Made by a program: the position numbers and the translations under genes
Notes under the pieces: generated by a model
What the model saw: only the letters and a program-made list of their open reading frames with translations
The model's database searches: none
Told to the model about the DNA's origin: nothing
Source: a virus
Strand: one strand, 5' to 3'
IMG/VR virus record: IMGVR_UViG_3300046820_000607
Coordinates: 1 to 28,938 of that record
Length of the DNA: 28,938 nucleotides
Shown here: positions 14,356-20,768 of the stretch, piece after piece
Layout of the letters: the number at the start of each line of letters is the position of its first letter
Numbering within the stretch: the first letter of the stretch is position 1

Positions 14356-14803
14356 ACTTAGAATTGGGAATTTAGTATCTCCACCTGTTGGATGTGAATA
14401 TCATTTTGGAGAAATAACTGCGTTAAATTTAGATACTTATGATTGCGAATTGGTAGATAATAATTACGAAGAATATGTTTCTTTATCTCAGTTTGGCAAA
14501 ATACGAGATTTAGAACCAATCCCACTAACAGAAGAATGGTTGTTGAAGTTTGGGTTTGAAAAGGTAATTACAGATACAGAAGATGCTTATGGGATTGATT
14601 ACAATTTAGAAGTTGCTGATATTTGCTACATATCATATTCTGATGATTTCTCTTGCGCAATATACGGTTCTGAATACGCATCTAAAAACTCAATAGGAGC
14701 TGTACCTAATTGGAATAGTATTAAATACGTTCATGGTTTGCAAAATCTATACTTTTCTCTTACGGGTGAAGAACTAACAATAGGAGGTCAAGATGAAAAG
14801 TAA
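14342..14803 (+). CDS. Hypothetical accessory protein (MKANELRIGN type), 153 aa
   Basis: The opening MKANELRIGNLVSPP, the middle PIPLTEEWLLKFGFEKV and the end KYVHGLQNLYFSLTGEELTI form a pattern seen in small proteins scattered through Bacteroidota genomes and phages, with unknown function. The ATG at 14342 has a GGAGG Shine-Dalgarno sequence and overlaps the previous gene by 14 bases. The frame is open back to 14291, but that part is inside the neighbour. The C terminus GGQDEK mirrors that of the previous protein. Codon use is again unlike the phage core. Confidence 0.7.
   Translation: MKANELRIGNLVSPPVGCEYHFGEITALNLDTYDCELVDNNYEEYVSLSQFGKIRDLEPIPLTEEWLLKFGFEKVITDTEDAYGIDYNLEVADICYISYSDDFSCAIYGSEYASKNSIGAVPNWNSIKYVHGLQNLYFSLTGEELTIGGQDEK
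14783..14798 (+). repeat. Repeated gene-junction sequence, copy 2
   Basis: Second copy of the 16-bp junction repeat. Its ATG (14793) opens a frame of only 18 codons (to 14849), which may be the stump of a third cassette gene. Confidence 0.8.
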
Positions 14804-14882
14804 AACACTTTTAAGTACGAATAAATGTACACATCAACACATATCTTGACTTATGGTCTTAAAAGTCATACAATAATATGAT

Positions 14883-14913
14883 TTTGCACCCTATAAGGTA
14901 TATTATACCTTTC
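14883..14913 (+). promoter_or_regulatory. Promoter of the regulator operon
   Basis: TTTG (14883-14886), 19 bases, then TACCTTTC (14906-14913), one base off the TAnnTTTG consensus with ideal spacing. It lies about 95 bases upstream of the 15008 start codon and probably drives the MazG-like and HTH genes. A 17-bp palindrome sits between and over its two elements. Confidence 0.6.
14895..14911. promoter_or_regulatory. 17-bp palindromic operator in the regulator promoter
   Basis: AAGGTATA-T-TATACCTT, a perfect 8-bp inverted repeat around one base. It fills the spacer and covers the first six bases of the -7 element of the promoter at 14883-14913. A dimeric repressor bound here would block RNA polymerase. 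The Cro/CI-like protein encoded 270 bases downstream is the natural candidate. Confidence 0.6.
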
Positions 14914-15007
14914 GATATTACACCAAGTACCCGAATGGGTATATATGAAATAGATGTTAAAAACCACATTTATCTCAGATATTTAGAAATTAAAAAAACA
15001 AAAAGAA

Positions 15008-15181
15008 ATGAGTAAAACATTAGAATCAGTTATTGCTGACCTTCGCCAGAGGGAAGAGAAAGGAATTCAGACCTATGGAGGCACAGTAGATCAGGCTAAT
15101 TTGAACAAAGAAGAATGGCTACAGCATGCATATGAGGAAGCTCTAGACCTTTGTATATATCTTAAAAAGTTAATGGCATGA
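15008..15181 (+). CDS. Small MazG-like helical protein, 57 aa
   Basis: MSKTLESVIADLRQREEKGI, then QTYGGTVDQANLNKEEWLQH and AYEEALDLCIYLKKLMA. The pattern YG.T....EWLxHAYEEALDLxxYLKK is typical of short phage proteins related to the all-helical MazG-like nucleotide pyrophosphohydrolases, where the Glu residues would bind a metal; whether this short form is active is not known. An A-rich leader precedes the ATG, and its stop overlaps the HTH gene by four bases, so both are expressed together from the promoter at 14883. Confidence 0.65.
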   Translation: MSKTLESVIADLRQREEKGIQTYGGTVDQANLNKEEWLQHAYEEALDLCIYLKKLMA

Positions 15182-15390
15182 GTAAAATAATTCCTTTACA
15201 TAAGACAGTTAGAATGTACCGTATTTTCTATGGTTATTCTCAAGAATATGTAGCTTTTCAGCTTGGGATAGAGCAGAGTAACTACCACCAAAGAGAACAC
15301 GGGAATACCATGTTTAAAGACTCCGAAATAGAAGTTTTAAAAGACTTATTTAAAATTGAAATAAGAGAGGATGTAAATTACACTATATAG
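15178..15390 (+). CDS. Cro/CI-type HTH transcriptional regulator, 70 aa
   Basis: A compact XRE-family helix-turn-helix protein: VRMYRIFYGYSQEYVAFQLG (helices 1-2), then IEQSNYHQREHGNTMFKDSE (recognition helix, then helix 4), ending with a short tail. Such 60-75 residue proteins act as dimeric repressors or Cro-like switches. It overlaps the MazG-like gene by four bases and is followed by a strong terminator. The palindrome in its own promoter suggests autoregulation. No integrase or partner repressor was found, so whether the phage is temperate cannot be decided. Confidence 0.75.
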   Translation: MSKIIPLHKTVRMYRIFYGYSQEYVAFQLGIEQSNYHQREHGNTMFKDSEIEVLKDLFKIEIREDVNYTI

Positions 15391-15402
15391 TAGTGTTAAT
15401 AA
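15380..15402. promoter_or_regulatory. Imperfect inverted repeat with TGTTAATAA half-site
   Basis: ACACTA (15380-15385) and TAGTGT (15391-15396) flank a 5-base spacer, the same spacer length as at 10146-10170. The right half runs on to TGTTAATAA (15394-15402), shared with the sites at 10162 and 18100. It lies at the end of the HTH gene. Confidence 0.35.
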
Positions 15403-15408
15403 CTAACT

Positions 15409-15438
15409 AAAGAGCTGTATTAACCTACAGCTTTTTTT
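15409..15438 (+). terminator. Intrinsic terminator after the HTH gene
   Basis: AGCTGTA and TACAGCT form a 7-bp stem with a TTAACC loop, followed by seven T's (15432-15438). It ends the early/regulatory transcript. Confidence 0.85.
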
Positions 15439-15451
15439 ATATATTTACAAT

Positions 15452-15814
15452 ATGTGGCCATTTAAAAAGAAAGTAAAACAAGCGGTTAAACCTGAGGAGC
15501 TATTAAAAGACTTGCAGCCTACCCTATGCAGTACCTACGTTATTCAGTGGAACTATGCCGAGGATCTAGAGAATGAGGCCATTTTTGCTGATAACGTGCC
15601 CCTAGCTTTTGACGCCAGGGAGGCTATAGCAATTCAGGCGGAAGTAGAATTTAGCGCAGACGGCACGTATAAAGTAGGTCATAAAACTCTAGTATTTCTA
15701 AAAGGCGCAGGCGCTCCGTTTATAGTTGACGTGCCTTACAACGAGTTTAAAAAATATTGGCAGGAATTTAAAACAAACGAGGCATATAATGAAATCTACA
15801 AGAACAGGCCGTAA
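15452..15814 (+). CDS. Hypothetical protein, 120 aa
   Basis: MWPFKKKVKQAVKPEELLKD start, then an acidic, probably beta-rich core (AIAIQAEVEFSADGTYKVGH, AGAPFIVDVPYNEFKKYWQE). Not recognised. It follows the terminator at 15409-15438 by 14 bases; TATATTTA just before its ATG resembles a -7 element but lacks the upstream TTTG. Its last 26 bases overlap the metallophosphoesterase gene. Confidence 0.6.
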   Translation: MWPFKKKVKQAVKPEELLKDLQPTLCSTYVIQWNYAEDLENEAIFADNVPLAFDAREAIAIQAEVEFSADGTYKVGHKTLVFLKGAGAPFIVDVPYNEFKKYWQEFKTNEAYNEIYKNRP

Positions 15815-16664
15815 CATAATTATTACGCAGGCTAAAGTAACTGACCGCTTTTATTTAATGTCTGACGTGCATTGGGATAACCCCCATTGCGACCGAAAAC
15901 TATTAAAACAGCATTTAGACAAATGCCTAGATGAAAATATAGGCATAGCTATAAATGGAGATTTATTTTGCCTTATGCAGGGCAAGTATGACCCCAGGCG
16001 TAGTAAAAATGATATACGACCGGAGCACAACGTAGCGAACTACTTAGACGCGGTAGTAAATACAGCTATAGACTATTTTAAACCTTATGCCCATTTAATA
16101 CAGTTCGTCGGTTACGGTAACCACGAGACGGCTATAATTAAGAACTGCGAGACCGACGTAATAGAGCGCTTCGTTAGCGGTTTAAATAGAGAGGCAGGCA
16201 CGGAAATACAAGTAGGAGGTTATGGCGGTTGGTGGGTAGTAAGAGTAGAGTTAAGAAAAAAAATACATTCTCTTTTCAAAATAAAATATTACCACGGCTC
16301 AGGCGGTGGCGGAGTAGTTACTAAGGGCGTTATTCAAAATAACCGCATGCAGGTAATGATAGAAGGCGCCGACTGCATTTGGAGCGGTCATGTACATGAA
16401 CTTTACCATCATGCCGACATGGCAGAGGAATTAGTATTTAGTCATTCGGGAGGCTTTAGAGTAGACACTAAATATATTCACCATGTTAGAACGGCAAGTT
16501 ATAAAGAAGAATACGACGAGGGTTACATGGGCTTTCACGTTGAACGCATGCGCCCCCCTAAGCCTCTAGGCGGTTACGAGTTGAACTTTACAACTAGACG
16601 CGAAATTAAAACGCATGATGTAACTGAATTAGTGCCTAACTTTGTTCAATGGCGAGAGAAATAA
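15789..16664 (+). CDS. Calcineurin-like metallophosphoesterase, 291 aa
   Basis: All five signature blocks of the metallophosphoesterase family are present: SDVHWD (25-30), INGDLF (55-60), YGNHET (109-114), YYHG (167-170) and SGHVHE (199-204). These residues bind two metal ions and cleave phosphoester bonds. The substrate is unknown; phage relatives may act on nucleic acid ends or nucleotides. I chose the ATG at 15789 over the one at 15726, which lies deep inside the previous gene. Its end overlaps the start of the large terminase by 16 bases, which hints at a role in DNA processing or packaging. Confidence 0.85.
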   Translation: MKSTRTGRNIIITQAKVTDRFYLMSDVHWDNPHCDRKLLKQHLDKCLDENIGIAINGDLFCLMQGKYDPRRSKNDIRPEHNVANYLDAVVNTAIDYFKPYAHLIQFVGYGNHETAIIKNCETDVIERFVSGLNREAGTEIQVGGYGGWWVVRVELRKKIHSLFKIKYYHGSGGGGVVTKGVIQNNRMQVMIEGADCIWSGHVHELYHHADMAEELVFSHSGGFRVDTKYIHHVRTASYKEEYDEGYMGFHVERMRPPKPLGGYELNFTTRREIKTHDVTELVPNFVQWREK

Positions 16665-17968
16665 ATTGGCAGTTTAAACCCTTACCCCGACAGCAGGAAG
16701 CTTTACAATACCTTAGTAACGACAGTAAGACCGAAGTAATACTATACGGAGGAGCTGCAGGTGGCGGTAAAACTATGCTAGGTTGTACTTGGCAAATTAT
16801 ACGACGTCTTAAATACCCAGGCACGCGGTCCTTAATAGGCCGTGCAAAATTAGATACACTAAAAAAAACTACCATAGCTACGTTTATGGAGGTGGCTAAT
16901 AGCATAGGTTTAGTACCAGGTCAAGACTTTGTTTACAACCAACAAAGCCATATAATTAAGTTTATGAACGGCTCAGAAATAATACTAGCCGACCTCTTTT
17001 TATATCCTTCGGACCCGCATTTTACTGATCTAGGCGGGTTAGAAATTACAGACGCCTTTATAGACGAAGCTACCGAAATAAGCGAGAAAGCTTTTAATAT
17101 AGTTAGCTCACGTATTCGTTATAAATTAAACGAGTATAACTTACAGCCGAAAATATTACTTACCTGCAACCCGTCTAAAGGTTGGATATATAACCAATTT
17201 TACTTACCCTACAAAAATAAAAACTTAGCAGAGCACCGCGCTTTTATTCAGGCGCTACCTGGAGACAATTTACACCTACCTAGTGGCTACGTCGTAAGCT
17301 TGCAGAGGTTACCCGAAGTAGATAGAAAGCGACTATTAGAGGGAGATTGGGAATTTGATAATTCAGCGGATAGGCTATACCAATACGACGAGTTAATTAG
17401 GTGCTTCCGTGAACCGTTGAATGTTGGAGAAAGTTATATAACGGGGGATATTGCGCGCCTTGGAAAAGATAGAACGGTACTATGTGCATGGAAGGGGTTA
17501 AGCTGCGTAGACATTGTTATACTCAGGCAAAAAAGACAAGATGAAGTAAAGGCAGAAATACAGCGCCTGCAGAAAATGTATAACGTAAAACTGTCTAACG
17601 TGCTCGTCGATGAGGATGGGGTGGGGGGTGGTCTAGTCGATGCGATGCGCTGCCGCGGTTTCCAAAATGGAAGTAAAGCAGTAAGAGGTTCACACTACCA
17701 AAATTTAAAAGCTGACTGTTATTTTAAACTAGGCGAGCTAATAGATAAAAACGAAATAACTCTACCAATAAGACTGCAGGAAGATATAGTAAAAGAACTA
17801 GAGTTAATTAGACGAGTAGACCCTGATAAGGAAGGGAAGCTACGGGTAACGAGTAAAGATACCATTTCTCAGCGCACAGGTGGACTGTCTCCCGATATTG
17901 CAGACGCTATAATGATGAGAGCTTACTTTGAGCTACAACCGAACTTTAATAAGTACGCATTTATTTAA
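16649..17968 (+). CDS. terL: Terminase large subunit, 439 aa
   Basis: The motor and nuclease that packages DNA through the portal. The ATPase domain has Walker A GGAAGGGKT (34-42), Walker B AFIDEATE (136-143) and the coupling motif LLTCNPSKG (170-178). The C-terminal RNase H-like nuclease shows ITGDIARLGKDRT (264-275), NVLVDEDGVGGG (317-328) and SPDIADAIMM (414-423), giving the acidic residues D267, D321 and D416/D419. The length is typical. The gene is followed by a terminator. Its small subunit lies 3 kb downstream, beyond the nuclease, the sigma-like gene and the gene-free region, which is an unusual separation. Confidence 0.92.
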   Translation: MAREINWQFKPLPRQQEALQYLSNDSKTEVILYGGAAGGGKTMLGCTWQIIRRLKYPGTRSLIGRAKLDTLKKTTIATFMEVANSIGLVPGQDFVYNQQSHIIKFMNGSEIILADLFLYPSDPHFTDLGGLEITDAFIDEATEISEKAFNIVSSRIRYKLNEYNLQPKILLTCNPSKGWIYNQFYLPYKNKNLAEHRAFIQALPGDNLHLPSGYVVSLQRLPEVDRKRLLEGDWEFDNSADRLYQYDELIRCFREPLNVGESYITGDIARLGKDRTVLCAWKGLSCVDIVILRQKRQDEVKAEIQRLQKMYNVKLSNVLVDEDGVGGGLVDAMRCRGFQNGSKAVRGSHYQNLKADCYFKLGELIDKNEITLPIRLQEDIVKELELIRRVDPDKEGKLRVTSKDTISQRTGGLSPDIADAIMMRAYFELQPNFNKYAFI

Positions 17969-17990
17969 ATACTTAAAAGTGTAACAAAAA

Positions 17991-18019
17991 AAAAGGCCTC
18001 ACCGTTGTGAGCGCCTTTT
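17991..18019 (+). terminator. Intrinsic terminator after terL
   Basis: AAAAGGC-CTCAC, loop CGTT, GTGAG-(C)-GCC-TTTT: a stem of at least 8 bp with one bulged C and flanking A and T runs, 23 bases after the terL stop. The A and T runs could let it work in both directions. Confidence 0.8.
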
Positions 18020-18099
18020 CTCTTAACCAATAAACAACTAACTTTTTGATTTGACACAGCAGAAAATTAGTATTACAAATGTATTTCGTGAATTTTTAT

Positions 18100-18108
18100 T
18101 GTTAATAA
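18100..18108. promoter_or_regulatory. Third TGTTAATAA site, upstream of the nuclease gene
   Basis: The same 9 bases as in the inverted repeats at 10162-10170 and 15394-15402, in the 190-base gap between terL and the VRR-NUC gene. The gap should contain a promoter for that gene. The best candidate, TTTG (18050-18053), 20 bases, TACAAATG, is weak. Confidence 0.3.
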
Positions 18109-18159
18109 GATAGTTGTTAAACGAATGCCCAAGTTATTAAATAGAATTACTTTTATAAT

Positions 18160-18504
18160 ATGAAGCACGAAGAGAGTAGAATACAGGAGCTAGTGGTTAG
18201 ATACTTACGAGTAGCTTACCCTACTGCGCTTTTTTGTGCAAGTTCTGGAGGTGCTCGCATGAGTATAAAACAAGCTCTAGTTATGAAGCGCACGGGTTAC
18301 GTTCGCGGCGTTCCTGACTTAGCCATTTACGAACCTAGAAATAATAAGCACGGTCTATTTATTGAAATAAAAACGGATAAAGGCGTAGCCTCCTCATTTC
18401 AAAAAGAATGGCAGGAAAAGTTAATAGAGCGAGGATATGAGGCGAAAATATGTAAAGGCTTCGACGCATGCATTAAAACTATAGATGAGTACTTTAGATC
18501 GTGA
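18160..18504 (+). CDS. VRR-NUC domain nuclease, 114 aa
   Basis: A stand-alone VRR-NUC protein of usual length. Conserved parts are HEESRIQELVVRYLRVAYP at the start, KRTGYVRGVPDLAIYEP (43-59) with the catalytic Asp of PDL, and GLFIEIKTDKG (65-75) with the E-x-K pair. These restriction-endonuclease-fold enzymes cut branched or specific DNA structures; in phages they may resolve replication intermediates. It overlaps the sigma-like gene by 20 bases. Confidence 0.8.
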   Translation: MKHEESRIQELVVRYLRVAYPTALFCASSGGARMSIKQALVMKRTGYVRGVPDLAIYEPRNNKHGLFIEIKTDKGVASSFQKEWQEKLIERGYEAKICKGFDACIKTIDEYFRS

Positions 18505-19012
18505 AATAAATAAGTATTACTCCGAATGGCGGAGAATTGCCCGTAGTGAATACCCAGGCAATACGGATAAAGCCGACGACTTACTTCACGAAGTACTTAT
18601 AAAAATACTAGAAGGCGACCGAGATAAAATAGAAGGAATAATAAAAAGGAATAAGTTTAAACAGTACGTTAGTAACTGCATTCGGTTTATGGCTCGCTGT
18701 TCTAACAGTTCGTTTAATTATACGGTAATGAAGTTCGAGAAATTAAGAACTGAGCTTAACCATGATATTCAAGAGGACTTTACGAGCGCAATACCTACGC
18801 GCTTATTCAATGAACAAATAGATATTTATATTAGTAGGCTTCCATTTTTCGAGCGGGAGCTATTACTGCTTTATGCCCTAGACGATTTTAGCTACCAAAA
18901 ATTAAGCGAGGAAACCAATATATCCCGCAGCTATTTATACCGCACAATAGAAAACGCTAAAACCATGTTGAGAAACTCACTAACACTAAATAAATACGAT
19001 GCTAATAAATGA
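18485..19012 (+). CDS. Sigma-70-like (ECF-type) transcription factor, 175 aa
   Basis: Region 2 is suggested by NTDKADDLLHEVLIKILEGD (26-45), where the DDLxxEVxxKxxE pattern matches sigma region 2.1-2.2. Region 4 is clear at 134-163 (DFSYQKLSEETNISRSYLYR, TIENAKTMLR), a helix-turn-helix that would read a -35 type element. The linker of about 60 residues is typical for small sigma factors. It may redirect host RNA polymerase to late genes. Those genes have few consensus TTTG/TAnnTTTG promoters nearby, in keeping with a different specificity (inference). Confidence 0.7.
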   Translation: MSTLDREINKYYSEWRRIARSEYPGNTDKADDLLHEVLIKILEGDRDKIEGIIKRNKFKQYVSNCIRFMARCSNSSFNYTVMKFEKLRTELNHDIQEDFTSAIPTRLFNEQIDIYISRLPFFERELLLLYALDDFSYQKLSEETNISRSYLYRTIENAKTMLRNSLTLNKYDANK

Positions 19013-19523
19013 AAACGACTATAAGGCTCGGCTAGACATTTGCAAAGCCTGTCCAGTATTCAATGAGAAGTTCGGCACCTGCGGACCTCCCACGAATGCT
19101 ATTAACCCATTTAAAAAACCCCATATACTAGACGGCGTTACATTTAAGCCGTGCGGTTGCCCCGTTGCACATTTGGCTAGCTACGCGGTCCAAGACTGCC
19201 CAGGTAAGAGGTGGCCAAAGTTAAACGCGGAGCAGTGGAAACCTCAGGCTATGAAGTTTTTACAGGAGCTAAAAGAACGCGGAGAAAAGCAATACAACAC
19301 CCGAATGAGCGCGAAGGAAGTTAGCCAAGTTTTCGAGCTAAGAAAAGAGCTACTCGGTAAACGTGATAACAAGACATTCACGAACTGCGGTAGCTGCATG
19401 AAGGAGCTTATTAATACATTAACTATTTTTTTGGCCAACGATCTAAAAGACAGTGAGCCTATAGTAAGCGAGGCTCCAATAAAAAAGAAACGCGGACGTA
19501 AACCAAAAAATACAAAACTATGA
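18999..19523 (+). CDS. Cys-rich, probable zinc-binding protein with AT-hook-like tail, 174 aa
   Basis: The N-terminal 70 residues contain three Cys clusters (CKACPVFNEKFGTCG, PCGCPVAHL, DCPGKRW) that could bind zinc. A second CxxC (NCGSCMKEL) follows near residue 130. The C terminus carries KKKRGRKPKN, an AT-hook-like basic motif (RGRK/RGRP type) that would bind AT-rich DNA. The function is unknown; a nucleic-acid-binding regulator or packaging cofactor is plausible. It overlaps the sigma-like gene by 14 bases and the next gene by four. Confidence 0.65.
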   Translation: MLINENDYKARLDICKACPVFNEKFGTCGPPTNAINPFKKPHILDGVTFKPCGCPVAHLASYAVQDCPGKRWPKLNAEQWKPQAMKFLQELKERGEKQYNTRMSAKEVSQVFELRKELLGKRDNKTFTNCGSCMKELINTLTIFLANDLKDSEPIVSEAPIKKKRGRKPKNTKL

Positions 19524-19702
19524 TTTTATTTATTTATCTAAATGTATTAGCCATACATACTATATTTTTAAGCGCATACATAGCTCGCAACGAGCGCGAG
19601 TATAGTAATTGGTATAGTTATGTAGGAATATTTCTAACAGGCTTAGTATGGCCTTTATTTTGGTCTCATTGGTTATACCTCCATTACTTTAAAAAAAAGT
19701 GA
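19520..19702 (+). CDS. Small membrane protein with two helices, 60 aa
   Basis: Helix 1 (ILFIYLNVLAIHTIFLSAYI, about 2-21) and helix 2 (YVGIFLTGLVWPLFWSHWLY, about 34-53) are joined by a charged loop (ARNEREYSNWYS), with a basic end (HYFKKK). It resembles no family I know. It is the last gene before the gene-free region, co-translated with the Cys-rich protein by a four-base overlap. Confidence 0.6.
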   Translation: MILFIYLNVLAIHTIFLSAYIARNEREYSNWYSYVGIFLTGLVWPLFWSHWLYLHYFKKK

Positions 19703-19796
19703 ATAACTAAATTTTACTAAGAACTAAAAAATAATAATATTTGCTCATGCGGAAAGATTTTCCAAATAGGGTTAAGATTATGTTTTTTTTTAAGAG

Positions 19797-19837
19797 TGCC
19801 TGGGGTGGTTCGCATACGCCCTGGGCATTTTCTTTTT
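19797..19837 (+). terminator. Intrinsic terminator of the terminase-region operon
   Basis: TGCCTGGG-GTG pairs with TAC-(G)-CCCTGGGCA over a GTTCGCA loop: 11 bp with three G-T wobbles and one bulged G, followed by TTTTCTTTTT. It comes 95 bases after the last gene of the 15452-19702 block. Confidence 0.75.
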
Positions 19838-19968
19838 ATGAGTAGAGAGACCCATTTAACCCGCGTAAGGCAAAGCGCGGTATAGAAAGCCTAAACTTGT
19901 AGAACTACGCTACTTGGACCGAGTAAATGCTACTTGTGAGCGTGAACGTTTGTTTTTTTGGGGGGAGC
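19838..19968 (+). ncRNA. Possible structured RNA or control region, untranslated
   Basis: No gene is visible here. Possible structure: CCGCG (19861-19865) with CGCGG (19876-19880), whose loop AGGC (19868-19871) could pair with GCCT (19889-19892) as an H-type pseudoknot. Then ACGCT (19907-19911) with AGCGT (19939-19943) enclosing the hairpin ACTTG-GAC-CGAGT (19912-19924). GCTACTTG is repeated at 19909 and 19929. T7 and G6 (19953-19965) follow. It is not a family I recognise, and it may be DNA structure and not a transcript. Confidence 0.25.
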
Positions 19969-19969
19969 T

Positions 19970-20023
19970 TTTTCTTTTCTTTCTTTTTCTTTTTACCTTT
20001 TTTCTTTTTCTTTCTTTTCTTTT
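19970..20023. repeat. Perfect 25-base polypyrimidine mirror repeat (H-DNA type)
   Basis: On the + strand the left arm (19970-19994) has T runs of 4, 4, 3, 5 and 5 separated by single C's. The right arm (19999-20023) reads 5, 5, 3, 4, 4: the exact mirror image. The spacer is ACCT. Mirror-symmetric homopyrimidine tracts can fold into an intramolecular triplex (H-DNA), leaving one strand free. Confidence 0.9.
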
Positions 20024-20106
20024 GAATATGTTTAATATATATAACTAACTAATTAAGATAAAATACTAAACTTATTACACTAATTAATAGATCTAATCTA
20101 TTTAAC
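20024..20106. other. AT-rich tract beside the mirror repeat, possible unwinding element
   Basis: About 80 bases with very few G or C, including a run of TA steps (TTTAATATATATAA) directly after the mirror repeat. No DnaA box could be matched exactly. With the neighbouring triplex-forming repeat it is a reasonable origin candidate, or merely the leader of the ParB operon. Confidence 0.35.
20086..20102. promoter_or_regulatory. 7-bp inverted repeat just before the 20107 start codon
   Basis: AATAGAT-CTA-ATCTATT, perfect, ending four bases before the ATG. It could be an operator for this operon's promoter or a small RNA hairpin at the translation start. Confidence 0.5.
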
Positions 20107-20253
20107 ATGAATAATGAATACAATTTTTTGCGCGCTCAGGTAAAAGCTTTTCACCCGAATTGGAGTGAGGAACAAATTAACAAAGAAATAGAACGCATTT
20201 TAAACGAGGGTGAGGGTGGTGAAGATGAAAACTGCCTTTACTGCGGTTCATAA
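20107..20253 (+). CDS. Small protein ending in a CxxC motif, 48 aa
   Basis: MNNEYNFLRAQVKAFHPNWS, then EEQINKEIERILNEGEGGED and ENCLYCGS. The first 35 residues look like an amphipathic helix-turn-helix hairpin, and the tail is acidic and ends in CLYC, a possible half metal site or redox motif. It is the first gene after the 400-base gene-free region. The ParB-like gene follows after 11 bases. Family unknown. Confidence 0.55.
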   Translation: MNNEYNFLRAQVKAFHPNWSEEQINKEIERILNEGEGGEDENCLYCGS

Positions 20254-20264
20254 ATTAAAGCAAT

Positions 20265-20768
20265 ATGATAAGGGACTACTTAGCTATAGATCAATTAAAG
20301 CCACACGAGGATAACCCGCGGACTATTTCTAAAAAGAAATTCAACAAGCTTAAAAAGTCTATAGCTAATTTTCCCGATATGTTAGCAGCTCGCCCCATTG
20401 TAATTAATGAGAATAAAGAAATTATAGGGGGCAACATGCGTTTTCTAGCATGCAAAGAGCTAGGCATTACAACCGTGCCCGTTATTATTGTTAATTGGTC
20501 CATTGAACGCCAACGCGAGTTTATGGTAAAGGATAACATAAGCCTTGGAAGTTGGGACCTGGATAAACTATTTAACGAGTGGGAACCTGAGGAAATTAAA
20601 CAGTGGGATATACCGGTAGTACACGAAGTTATGTTGGACCTATTCGACACGCAAGAAATAACATTTAGACTTAACCAAAAAGAGGCGGATTTTGTTACGT
20701 CGGAGCTTGGTAAATTTGGAGTAAATTTGGAGCACGCACTACTTAAATTATTAAAATACAATGAGTGA
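20265..20768 (+). CDS. ParB/sulfiredoxin-fold nuclease-domain protein, 167 aa
   Basis: An N-terminal ParB-like domain: LKPHEDNPRTISKKKFNKLK (11-30), DMLAARPIVIN (38-48) and EIIGGNMRFLACKELGIT (53-70), where GGNxRxxAxKELG is the family's phosphate-binding/catalytic box. The C-terminal part (MVKDNISLGSWDLDKLFNEW, then acidic helices) matches the stand-alone phage versions. These often sit beside terminase genes or DNA methylases; here no methylase is present. It may nick or bind DNA during packaging or replication, or act as a CTP-dependent clamp; which cannot be told. It overlaps the next gene by eight bases. Confidence 0.75.
   Translation: MIRDYLAIDQLKPHEDNPRTISKKKFNKLKKSIANFPDMLAARPIVINENKEIIGGNMRFLACKELGITTVPVIIVNWSIERQREFMVKDNISLGSWDLDKLFNEWEPEEIKQWDIPVVHEVMLDLFDTQEITFRLNQKEADFVTSELGKFGVNLEHALLKLLKYNE

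Noticed and set aside
14878-15015. 45-codon open frame (MILHPIRYIIPFD...)
   Set aside because: It contains the promoter and the 17-bp palindrome of the regulator operon and overlaps the MazG-like gene start; the sequence is better explained as regulatory DNA.
15440-15447. TATATTTA before the 15452 gene as a promoter
   Set aside because: It lacks the final G and any upstream TTTG, and it is only four bases from the ATG.
19741-19790. Promoter AATATTTG with hairpin GGAAA-GAT-TTTCC as a small RNA start
   Set aside because: The -7 element has A instead of T at its first position and no TTTG at the right distance; evidence is too thin for a separate call.
20291-20761. 156-codon open frame on the minus strand
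   Set aside because: It is the antisense shadow of the ParB-like gene, whose family motifs are clear on the + strand; low complexity in Ser and Leu is typical of such shadows.
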